Source: Stichopus chloronotus (Eukaryota > Echinodermata > Holothuroidea > Aspidochirotida > Stichopodidae). Taken from it: 64,000 nt of DNA. Below the pieces are notes generated by a model that had not been told where the DNA came from, made no database searches, and worked only from the letters and a program-made list of their open reading frames with translations. The stretch is from positions 12,175,979 through 12,239,978 of the forward strand of contig CM037843.1 in NCBI GenBank assembly GCA_021234535.1. Reading direction: 5' to 3'. A program made the translations under genes and the position numbers. Shown here piece by piece: positions 54,524-64,000 of this stretch (positions within the stretch are counted from its first letter, which is position 1; the number at the start of each line of letters is the position of its first letter).

Positions 54524-56339
54524 CTGTAAAAGTAAACAATTTGTACAAGGACATGGTTAAACACTTTATCATTCAACTATAATTTTGTTTTTAATCTTGT
54601 CACAGTACAGTATATTATGTGAACCTGCTATATGAATACAAGCTTCACTTGGGTAAAATGTTTGACATTTCACAACTGTATGTGGTTTACTTCTAAATCA
54701 ACACCATATGTCTCTTATTTTTTTGGTTCAATTTGCCCTGACTCTAAGTTCTGTGAGTACAGGTAAAAATTATGTTCCTTTGTGTGCAGTACAGTACTTT
54801 GTGAATGTGCACCCACAACAGTCTATACATGTTTCACACAAGAATCCTGTGTTTGAATTCCCATTCTCCAAAATAAAAAATCTCCAAAAAAGTTACAAAG
54901 GCTGCACCCACTGCCACCCGGTGCACAAGTGTCAATGATTTTGATTGGTAGCCCACATTGCTTTATTTTTCTATGTCCAGGAACACTACGCAACTGAAGG
55001 GAGTTATAGTGCACTTAATCACTGAATTTGAATTTTTGATCATTGTTAAGCCATGGCTATGCTCACATCTGAACTACAACGTCGACTTGTTTGTAGCGGC
55101 TTCATCCAGAAGTCATATAATGTGAAGCCTGCCCTCATTTCCAGTGTCTGCTTTTTTGGCAAATTCTTGGAAAAGATCCCTTGACAAGTTTGATGTACAC
55201 ATCCCTTTGTTTCGAAGGATGACTAATTACCCATCAGCAGAAATTCCTTACTTCACACAAGGAGATTAACTAGCAAATTTATGTTCTTTCACTTCAAGGA
55301 AAACCCGCTTTCAACTTTTCCTGAGCAAAACCATGTGGTTCACTACAGAAAAGCCGAAAGATTCTCAATTTAATTAACTCTTTGTAATTTCATATTAACA
55401 TTACACTTTTCGATATGTGGATATTGACCAGGACTGGATAATTTGACCTTGGATTTAGCTAGAATGATTGTTAATAAACTGTCTTCAAATTTCTTTTTGG
55501 TGAGTACAATTCTGATTTCTTTAGTCAATGTTTTTATCCCCCCCATACTCTCCTAAACAGTACGTGTTACATAATTACAGAGTGCTGATATTTTTAAAGC
55601 ACAGCAACTTAGAACAAAAACAGAATGAGTATATGCTACACACACAGACTTGACAGAGCTGGACACACCCAGGCATGCAAGTGATGTGTGTACAGCGCAT
55701 GTGAGTTGAGTGCATATCAAAGTAGGCCTATTCCCCTCCAAATTGTGTGTTGGTGTCAAAGATAACCAGAATTCCTTTAGTCAGTGGATCACCATTCTGG
55801 GCATTTTATAACAGTTCTAAGAAACACGGCATGAACATGCGTGATTGTAGATCTTTCCTACCAAAACAAAGCTTACTGCAAAACAACATTAAAACATACT
55901 GAATGAAGGCATACTATCAAAGCATGTAAAATGACAATGATTGTTATCAAACATTTTCCAACTCAGTGCAAAGCATGGCTGCATAGGGTGAAATACTAAG
56001 TCACATTGCATGCAAAAGCCAATTTAATAAGTGATGTTAACATGTTACACTACCAGAACCTACTGTACTGTAATAACTGTAACCTTTGACATCATTGACT
56101 GGGTCGAACACTACCTATCACAGTAAGAAACTTTAGTAAACTGGAATTTTGACTGTGTTGGCGTTCCATGGTGGTAACGCAACTATTGATTGTTCATTCT
56201 TTTCTGCACGTGTATGGTTAGTGTTATACTGTATAGCATTGTTTACTTCAGTTTATCTCCGGCCGTTGTATCGTTTGGCTGGCGACCGGAGATTGCTCAG
56301 AGTTTCGGCTCGTAAAATGATGCCTTTCCCTTAAAAGAT
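54524..56339. other. Region upstream of the first visible Speedy exon
   Basis: The missing N-terminal Speedy exon should lie here or further right. I looked on the minus strand for a Phe-Phe-x-Leu-Leu end before a GT donor and did not find a convincing one. Confidence 0.5.
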
Positions 56340-56665
56340 GGCCACATTTCATCACTACGTTCCTATTCCGATGAACTGTTGTTACACCTGTTGATGACGA
56401 CGTCATATTCCATCGACATGGACTGATTTTCGTTATATGCTGTCACTGGTTTCTATGGTTGGGCATCCTGCTAGGCTGTTGAGACTAGGTCGATCCACAC
56501 ACATTGTACCGGTACCTACCTGTTGTCGAGATGCTAGAGATGGTCCGTCCTCCTGCGAAGCGTTCGCGACCAATTTCCGAGATGTCCGCGCCGCGTCTTC
56601 AATCCTCCACTAAGATCGCGAGCGAGCCAGAACTCCAGCCTCACAGAAGACACCAGTTAGGGTAA
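56340..56665. promoter_or_regulatory. CpG-dense block, candidate promoter/first exon
   Basis: This stretch has many CpGs in an otherwise CpG-poor window, a usual mark of an unmethylated promoter in animal DNA. On the minus strand a segment ending at 56520 is followed by a strong donor (ACAACAG/GTAGGTAC) and contains no ATG, as expected of a 5' UTR exon. It lies 2 kb upstream of the first recognisable Speedy exon. On the plus strand the same DNA has an open frame from ATG at 56531 to a possible donor near 56661, rich in Pro, Arg and Ser, that could begin a divergent gene. An ATGACGACGTCAT-type inverted repeat near 56395 resembles a CREB/ATF site. Which strand is used is not settled. Confidence 0.4.
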
Positions 56666-56710
56666 TTAAGTAATGATTTTAAGAAATGTATTCCCCCAAT
56701 TTGTAACAAG

Positions 56711-57305
56711 CATAGCGTGATTCTGTCCCCAGTAGTCATGGGGCAAGATTTTCTTTTCACTCCAACCTACCTTCACTGTGATAAAATCTTTCCAGTTCAT
56801 GGACAATTAGGCAATAACCATCATTGCTAGCCTTCTCCCTACAGGGGTAAAATGGTGTGAAACATTATCTTCTAAGCTCTAAGCTAACTGTAATTGTGTG
56901 CCTAGTCAACGCTCACTTAAGCTGGGCCATGTATTCTTTTCTTTGTTTTAACAAATTCCTTGTTCTGCTTCTCTTATCAGTTTATTGTGTTATTTCTGCA
57001 CAGAAAGTAAGGAAAGTTTACCAACATTAATTAAAAAGCATGCAGAACACAAAATAGGATGTAGTCTATAAACATCCTAGAAACAGACCTACTTGTGTGT
57101 TGATGGAGTAACCAATATCCCAGCTAAGATTGCAAAGGTAATTGACCAAAGTTACTGGGCCAGCCCAAGCGTGTAATTTCTACCTGAGGCAGTCAATCTC
57201 TGTGTAAGTAGTGAAAAATCCACAACCCGGAAATTCCCATACATAGGTCGGGTTCTCCACACAAAAATTCTGCCCCATCATTACAGGGACCAAAATCACC
57301 CTATG
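56711..57305 (+). mobile_element. T3 copy 4, 595 bp, long class
   Basis: Begins CATAGCGTGATTCTGTCCCC and ends CAAAATCACCCTATG. Nearly identical to copy 2, including the 57-bp segment that copies 1 and 3 lack. Confidence 0.9.
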
Positions 57306-59554
57306 GATTTTGTAATGTTTTGGTAACGTTGTACTGTGGCCCTAGCGTAAGCTGAGATTAGGCCTGTGTGTGTCATTTCCCCATGTATTGCTTGGATGTT
57401 ATCGCTCAGTTATGGAATTTACAAAGAATATTTTAGAGTAAAGAGCCTATATGATTAGGAACTGTGTGTAATGCTTGTTGAAGAATTTCGGGATATGTTT
57501 TGTTTAGTATTTTTTTTCACAAAGACGTGTTTGGAATGGATTTAGCTGCTTTAGAACAGAGGACTGAGCCAACAAACGGAGTCCATTGTTTTAGGCCATG
57601 TGGGTCATGGAGGGCGCTGTGTTATTTGGGCAATGTCCACTGGTCAGTGATGAGTCATTTTGGGAATGAATGGAGGCTATTGTTTATTGGCTTCAAGTTT
57701 ACAGCTGTGGCAGGGCTATGTGAGCATATTTACGAATTATTTTTACAGTACTGTAGGTGGTTTGCAGTCATTTTAATAGAGTTGTGTTGGATTCAGACAC
57801 ATCAGTTGTTATTGTGGTGATTAATGCTTGGCATCATGTAATTCAGTTGGCATGGGGTGAAAATGCCTTGTTTTGTGTGAAAATAAGGTGTAAATTCCTA
57901 TAGAGTTGGCAGGAGTCCATGGACTCTGTAGGCGCAAAAGTCCTTACATGCAGGGGATTACTGAGTCATGTCATTATTTCATTGCTTTATCATTTTATGT
58001 GTTTGACTGATACAATTATGTTAATTGGCTGTTGTTTGATGATGTTTTTGATACATTTTCACTGCTCTAAGGTCCTCATTTCTGAGTTTGTCTGCTTCAT
58101 TTTGAGTAGACCACTGAGGTACCTTTTTCCATAATTTCTGCAATTGTGTTCTAACTTATTGTTATGCTGCAAGGTCTTTATGGTTATGAGTCTTTTACAT
58201 TACATTTTGTTAGTGTTGTGTATTGGTTACAGGTTTAGATGGAGCATGGGTTTATAGTGTTGCAGTCAATTTTTTTTGGTTATCCTTGGTATGTGGCCAA
58301 GTGGATTTGTTCAGTGGATGAACATAGTGTAAGACTGGGTTCACTACTTTTTTTGAGTCTCTCTATTCTGTACATTGTTGTTCACAAAGTGTAATGTAGA
58401 ACCCTTGGCAAAGAGTTATCATATGTCAATGATTTAAAGTGTCATGTACTGTATGTATCAAGTATTGCAAAGTGACTATGTTCCCTTGAGTTTTTTTGTA
58501 TGCAAGCATTATTTATTGAAAGAGAAAAGTTCAGTTTCAAAGGTCCAAGCCAAACAGTCATATTGTCATGCATCATGATAATTGTTGTACATTTTGTAAA
58601 TTTTATGTAGAGATAGAACTAGAAATACACATCAGTCGTTGTTCGAAGCAAGAACACTCTTGCAGCGTTATTTATCACTTATAGCGTCGGAACCAAGGGA
58701 CCTCAAAATCCTGTCCAGGTGTCACATCGGCCCTGTCCCATTAATTCAAAGTATGGGCTCCTCCTCAAAACCTTACGACCAAGTCTGAAGCTTATTCGAC
58801 TTACCGACTTGTTGGAAATCATGATACACTTTTTCAAAAAACTTTGCCGATTTGAAATTTGACCTCTGATCTTTGTCCCTGATTTTGATAAAATACAAAC
58901 CCTCAGACCACAGGTCACATAATTACCGACTTTGGCCTTCACTGGTCTATGAGTTGCAGACAAACTTTTTGCAGTGAAATTTGACCTTTGACCTTGATCT
59001 TTGACCTCAAAGCATAAACAAACATATGATTTTTGGATAAAATCTTGTATATTGGTCATATATTTGAAGGACCTATGTAAACAGCCATTTGGATTAATAA
59101 ATTACAGCAAAATAAAGATATTCACTAATTTTGACCTTTGACCTTAAATTTTGACTATAGACACAAAACCATATGGGTCACCTATCTACCTACCTCATTG
59201 GCTTTGTGGTCTACGAAGAACTGTGGATGCAGACTTTTTGTTGTCAATTTTGACCTTTGAAATTGACTGACCTCAAAAACATGCAAACATGATTTTTAGA
59301 TAAAATCTTGTATACCGGTGTAACATGAAATTGCCCCCTGAAAATATTCCCCTGGGAGAAAGTTTCCTACGAAACATCCCCCCAACCAGAAAATGCCCCA
59401 CGAAAATTTTGAACATATTCTTCAGTTTTGTAAAGTATTCATAATCTCATGAAATTGATAATGTATTTGTCTCTTCATACTAGAAATAAATAAGCAGATA
59501 TTCAGACGTATTTTGTACAAACAACATATTTTATTCACAACAGGAAAAAAACTA
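57306..59554. other. Intergenic or 5' intron sequence, no gene recognised
   Basis: 57300-58600 is T/G-rich without a coherent frame. 58840-59290 holds four to five degenerate TTGACCTTTGACCTT units with about 130-150-bp spacing, related to the 12440-12995 repeat. Confidence 0.55.
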
Positions 59555-60915
59555 GAGCACCACTGGTGCAGGGGCTCATACCTCAACATCCTGAAGGTAA
59601 AGTTTATGTATCATTATGTCAAATCATAGGTACCACTGAGTATCATTATACCAAATCATCAACATTGTACAAAAGAATCTGTGGGACTGCACATTTTCAG
59701 AATTTCATTAACTAGAGTCTCAACAGTGCAGAAGTTTGATCTTTGTCAATAAAGTAAGTTGTGAAAATTTTGAGGGTCACTACCAAATCACAATGCTTAT
59801 GATTAGCATCACTATTCACATCCAATAATTATGAAAACTGTCAATTTTTACTAATTATTTTTATTGGTTTGTACTGGCCGTGGGTATATGAACTGTACTA
59901 ATGTGGAAAAGTGAATGGTCACGAGTTTTCCAAAACCACTTTAAATCATTAGCTACTCACTCATTAGTGGTCATTTACATGTGACTCATATTGGGGCCCT
60001 CTTAGTTGAACATTGATCAGTCACTAGAAACTTGACACAAAAGTGATATGTTTGTGAAGACTTACTGAAGTTCATGAAACAACTCAAAGAGCCACTTTGA
60101 GTCCATATACTGGTCAACATACCTGAGGGCAATACAGAGTTTAGTTAGCATACCAACTGACACTGTCTAATTACTCAATTATCATTCATGCATGATAGGG
60201 ATATTTGAGATGTGTATGACAGTTTAAAGGGGCACTTTGACTGTAGAAGGAGAAGCAATTTGCAGAATTCCATAAAATGGGCCATACGGTCCTCATGGAA
60301 CCATAGACTACAAATTCATAAACACCCTAAGATAACCACTAGCAGAGTATCATTATGACAAACCATCAACATTGCACAAGAGAATGTAGGAGAAGAACAA
60401 CTTTGTAGAATTTCCTAAAATGGACCATAGGGCCCACATGGGACCATAGACTGAAACTTTTTTGTACACCCCACTTGAACTATCACCCAAGGATTATTGT
60501 GGCCAAGTTAAATATAAATCCATGGATGCATGTGTTAGAAGCAACATTTCAAACAGAATTTCACATAATGGGCCATTGGGCCCACATGGAGTCTTGGACT
60601 ATCAACTTCATGAACACCCTAAAGGGATCAATAACTGAGCATCATTGTGCCAAACCATCAGCATTGTACAATATAATCTGTAGTTGGAGAAGCATTTTGT
60701 AGAATTTCATAAAATGGGCCAAAGGGCCCACATGAGACCTTGAACCACAAATTCCTGAAGACACTAAATAGTCAAACACCCAAGAAACATTGTTGTGTCC
60801 AAGTTTCATATTATCAATTAAATGCATGAAAGAACGACGGAGGAGAAGCATTTTGAACAATTGTGAACTGATAGATAGAGTGACGCCCCACCATTACAAT
60901 AGCTCACACCAGCTA
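59555..60915. repeat. 1.3-kb dispersed repeat, copy 2
   Basis: Aligns with 41197-42480. Units of about 150 bp are clearest here (AAAATGGGCCA...GGGCCCACATG at about 60270, 60418, 60568 and 60712). The left end has GGGGCTCATACC and the right end GGTATGAGCT, a possible short inverted terminus. Confidence 0.8.
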
Positions 60916-61771
60916 GCTGGTATGAGCTAAAAATGATGCCTTAATTTGAAATATATGAGCTTAATGCCAGTACAAAGAAGATTGCTAATTAAAGGGTGTG
61001 GTTGAAAACTTGACAAAAATATGTATTCTATATGTTGAGAAAAAAATCAACTAAAGATGTTTTGCAAGAAAAAGTACATGTTAAGTTTTAGTCACAGAGA
61101 TCCATTGCAAGAGTTCAAAGAAAAAATCCACAGATGGTACACATTAGTAGTTAACTGTGGACAGCATAACTGCAGTAGGATTTGCTAAGGCATGCTATTG
61201 TCAAAAAATATATAACATTAAAAAATGTATAAAAAATAGCAACCAACTGGTCACTCAAAGGTGCAATCTCTGTAAAAATAACCAGCTAATATATGACAAT
61301 GAGAGGGGGGGGGGAAGACAGTTGACAAGAAATGATATTACACCCAGGTTAATGAAAGACAAGTAAAATATGTGTATGATAAGAAAATGGGATGACCAAA
61401 AATGAACAAGTAACACCAAATATATACACATTATCAATTATTAATAAATTACACAACATCAGCAGATGCACACAGCATTAGCAGATGTACAGTGCACCAT
61501 TTACTGACTCATCTGACTGATCAACTAACAGTCATCAAAGTTTACCATTTTAACTGCCAGACTTAGCACCTTTTTGTAGATACTGTTGCTCAAAGTTGAA
61601 AGGAACATTGATCCCAACAGAAACATAACATGACACTTCACTAACAGATGGGAAGACCTTTGACTAAAAAAAGAGAAAAATACAGATAACTGAAATACTA
61701 CTTAGTTGACATGTCATGTTAGTCTCAAATTCTTCTTCTGGCTGTCCATTGATAGGATGATGACTGCAACA
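60916..61771. other. Sequence left of the LINE, no gene recognised
   Basis: AT-rich, non-coding. The part next to 61772 is probably the LINE 3' untranslated region on the minus strand, but no tail marks its end. Confidence 0.5.
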
Positions 61772-61783
61772 CAAGGAGAGTTA

Positions 61784-61912
61784 AGTCCTGCCAAACCGTA
61801 GGTGGGCCGACAGACCAGCCTGCGAACGGCAGAGTCTTCCACAAGAACAACAAACAAACCCAGTTGTTGGCAAAATATGTCTAATTTGATGTTTATGATC
61901 ATAGTATCTTCA
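61784..61912 (-). pseudogene. LINE pol: terminal C2H2-like finger
   Basis: In the frame that continues past the TGA at 61910, the sequence reads VCCSCGRLCRSQAGLSAHLR: C-x2-C-x12-H, with the second His lost. Related LINE proteins end with a finger of the form C-x-x-C-G-R...H, thought to help nucleic acid binding. A stop follows nine residues after the His. Confidence 0.72.
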
Positions 61913-62639
61913 GCGTTTCTCTTCAAAAGCTATCTTTGATTTCCTCACGGCTGCTTGCCAGACACTTCTATCACTGGTATCTTGTTCCCAACTGCTGTAA
62001 TTGATTCCAGTGCTCTTCATGTGACTCTTCAGCACATCCTTGTAGCAGAGCTTCTCCCGCCATGTGATCTCTCTCCCTGGACAAGCTGTCCATAAAATAC
62101 TGCTTTTGGGAGCCTGGTGTCCGGCATACCACAAACATGCCCTGCCCAGTGAAGCTGTGATGCTGTGATTAATGCCTCTGCACTAACTGTATTGGCTCTT
62201 TCCAGCACAACAACATCTGGGACCCTGTCCTGCCAGCAAATACCCATGATTTGGCGCAGATGGCAAAGCTGTGTCGCGGTCAGTTTCTTGATGTGTCTAC
62301 GATAGAGGGTCATGCACTCTATTGAGTAGAGAAGCACTGGTAGGACTGCCACATTATATACTTTAACTTTGGTTTTTTTTCTTGATGTCATGTCTTGACC
62401 AGACGATTGTAAAGGGCCCCAAAAGCTTTGGTGGCTCCTTGAATTCGCAGTTCAACCTCCCGGTCAGATGAGTCTGAACTGGAAATCACCGTACCAAGAT
62501 AGCTGAAGTGTTCAGTTCTTGATAGGGCCAATCCATTCACCAGCACATCCAGGCATACTCCCAAGCCATCATCTGGTCGGGGTTAGTAGAATAGTTCTGT
62601 CTTGGATACATTTATTTTAAGGCCAAACAAGTGGGATGC
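61913..62639 (-). pseudogene. LINE pol: C-terminal region
   Basis: Follows the RT core. GLKINVSKTELF and FSYLGTVISS in shifted frames are the usual thumb blocks. Then VKVYNVAVLPVLLYSIECMT, ATQLCHLRQIMGICWQDRVP, HWAGHVCGMPDTRLPKAVFY (to about 62080) and a tail with WEQDTSDRSVWQAAVRKSK follow. This set is typical of the invertebrate LINE pol C-terminus. Stops at 62386 and near 62030 and a TGA at 61910-61912 break it. The last stop precedes the zinc-finger segment in the same frame. Confidence 0.87.
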
Positions 62640-63364
62640 CTAGTAGAAGTGGTCAACAATTTCTTGGATGTCATGAGCATTTGTTGCAACCAAAGCAGAA
62701 TCATCGGCAAAAAGTAGTTCCCTCACACATAGATCTCTACTCTTTGTTGAGGCTCTCAGTCTCCTAAGGTCGAAGAGCTTGCCACCTGATCGGGTCCTCA
62801 AGTAACCCCTTTGTTGACATTGAGTCCCATAGTTTCTAAAATTGCTGCTAGGCATAAAGTGAAGAGAGTTGGTGCTAAAACACAGCCATGTTTTAGTCCA
62901 TGATTGATGGTGAATGAGTCACTGATGTTACCACCAGTTGATACTTTCCCAGGCATACCTTCATGAAAGCTTTTGATTACATTTACAACTTTGCATGGGC
63001 AGCCGTATAGTTTCAGTACCTCCCAAAGTGTCTCTCTATCCATGGTGTCGAAGGCCTTCCAGAAATCTACGAAAACCACATACAGTGCTGGATGTTGTTC
63101 AACGGCTTTTTCCTGGAGCTGTCGGAGAGTGAAGATCATATCTATAGTTGACCTGTTTGCTCTGAAACCACACTGGCTCTCTGGAAGCACCTCCTCCGAG
63201 ATCTTCTTAATGCGATTTAGGGTGATTTTGGCCAAAATTTTACCTGCTATTGACAACAGGGAGATGCCACATTGGTGGCCACATTCACTTCTAAGACCCT
63301 TCTTCTTGTAGATGGTTACAATGACTGCATCCTTAAAGTCTTGAGGGAGGCACAAGTTCATCAA
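62640..63364 (-). pseudogene. LINE pol: reverse transcriptase core
   Basis: Catalyses target-primed reverse transcription. Visible in order are DFKDAVIVTIYKKKG, GISLLSIAGKILAKI, ESQCGFRANRSTIDMIF, motif A as VVFVDFWKAFDTMDR (catalytic Asp in FVDF), and HGLKHGCVLAPTLF. In a second frame after about 62830 comes motif C, ELLFADDSALVA (FADD, near 62700). The frame change falls between motif B and motif C. A TAG at 62640-62642 follows DHFY. All core catalytic residues seem present, but the frame is not continuous. Confidence 0.9.
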
Positions 63365-64000
63365 GCAAGTATTGCACTATCGAAGTAGTTCGTACTGCAG
63401 GGACTGGCCACCATACTTCCACAGATCTGCAGGGATGCCATCTTGGCCAGGAGTCTTGCCACCCACACCTTGCACTCTTTACTGCTTCCTCTAATTCTAT
63501 GGCTGTAATTGGTTCTGAGAGCTCTTCCCTGATTACCCTCTGCTGGATCAAGCTGCAAGCATTAGGGTCTGCTGTTCCCTGTTGATGAAGGAGATGGTTG
63601 AAGTGCTTTTTCCACCTTGCTCTAATTTCTTCCAGGTTTGTATGAAGTTGGTTACCATCTGCACTCTTCACTGGAGCTACAGCATTACTTCTTGGTCCAT
63701 AGATGGCTTTCAATCCCTAAAAGAGGCCACATGAGTCATTCTTGTAGGCCATCTCTGGTAATTCTGCAGCTTTCTTGCTCCACCAGATGTCCTTCATGGC
63801 TCTGATTTCTCTCTGTACTCTGGCCTTTAAACATTTGAAGGCAGACTCTGTGGATCTTAAGTTTAGTCTGAGGTGCTTGTTGTACGCTTTCTGCTTTTCT
63901 TGTAGAAGGCTCTGGATAGCTTCGTCATTCTCTAAAAATCAATCAGGTGATTTCTTCCTCTGATGGCCTAGTACAGCTTCAGCTGAAGAGTAAGTGGATA
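63333..64000 (-). pseudogene. LINE pol: region before and at the start of RT
   Basis: Going leftward from the edge, degraded frames show SLLQEKQKAYNKHLRLNLRS, WWSKKAAELPEMAY, then an in-frame TAG at 63717-63719, then KAIYGPRSNAVAPVKSADGN and WKKHFNHLLHQQGTADP. These blocks precede the RT domain in this LINE group. After LEEAVKSA a one-base shift near 63478 hides the GKTPGQDGIPADLWKYGG block in another frame. A second stop lies near 63380. It is broken in at least three places, but the order of motifs is normal. Confidence 0.86.

Larger units (their letters stand above)
61772..64000 (-). mobile_element. Non-LTR retrotransposon (LINE), decayed, cut by window edge
   Basis: The minus strand carries the pol protein of a LINE common in invertebrates. 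From right to left: an RT N-terminal region, the RT core, a C-terminal region and a C2H2-like finger, in several frames. The upstream part (endonuclease, any ORF1) would lie beyond 64000. The 3' untranslated end runs to about 61.7 kb without a clear poly-A or tandem tail. It lies upstream of the recognised Speedy exons, in the same orientation as that gene. Confidence 0.88.

Noticed and set aside
57500..57820. 106-residue plus-strand frame
   Set aside because: T/G-rich with no recognisable motif, no splice context and no repeat copy supporting it.
58703..59059. 118-residue minus-strand frame
   Set aside because: It translates TGACCTTTGACCT-type repeat units; no family resemblance.

Overview
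The window is animal genomic DNA. It has spliced exons with canonical GT/AG borders, long AT-rich introns and many degraded Ty3/Gypsy, LINE, foldback and MITE-type elements. The repeat style (a foldback element with tandem-repeat arms, dense TGACCTTTGACCT satellites, many small TIR elements) suggests a marine invertebrate, most likely an echinoderm or another invertebrate deuterostome. That placement is inference; the species cannot be read from the sequence.

The one host gene I can identify lies on the minus strand. It encodes a Speedy/RINGO protein, a cyclin-independent CDK1/CDK2 activator. Four exons are recognisable: 54465-54523, 40858-40943, 10774-10945 and 2734-3039. They keep reading phase across about 52 kb, with introns of about 13.5, 29.9 and 7.7 kb. 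The N-terminal coding exon was not found. A CpG-dense block at 56340-56665 may be its promoter and first exon.

The 30-kb intron is mostly one retrotransposon nest. An outer Ty3/Gypsy element, called Ty3-B here (16983-40727, 4-bp target duplication CCAA), carries a younger Ty3/Gypsy element, Ty3-A (17319-24279, target duplication AATA), inside its own 5' LTR. Ty3-B is also broken by a 198-bp TIR element (T1) with a 1.6-kb partner X, by elements T2, T3 (twice) and T4, by a probable solo LTR, and by a 4.6-kb unexplained block. Ty3-A keeps an intact gag, a tRNA-Leu primer site and a clear -1 frameshift signal, but its pol has three in-frame stops and two frameshifts.

The 13.5-kb intron holds a second nest. 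Ty3-C (about 42749-52404) contains a T1-X-T1 composite that carries a copied piece of Ty3-B protease, and a 3.6-kb foldback element whose left arm has 32 identical 13-bp repeats. The loop of the foldback element holds a decayed zinc-finger/acidic reading frame.

The flanks hold further TIR elements: T4, T5/T6 nested, T7 with T8 nested inside, and T9. They also hold 145-bp tandem repeats with nuclear-receptor DR1-like motifs, two copies of a 1.3-kb repeat, and from 61.77 kb to the right edge a decayed LINE on the minus strand ending in a C2H2-like finger. I recognised no tRNA, rRNA or CRISPR array.
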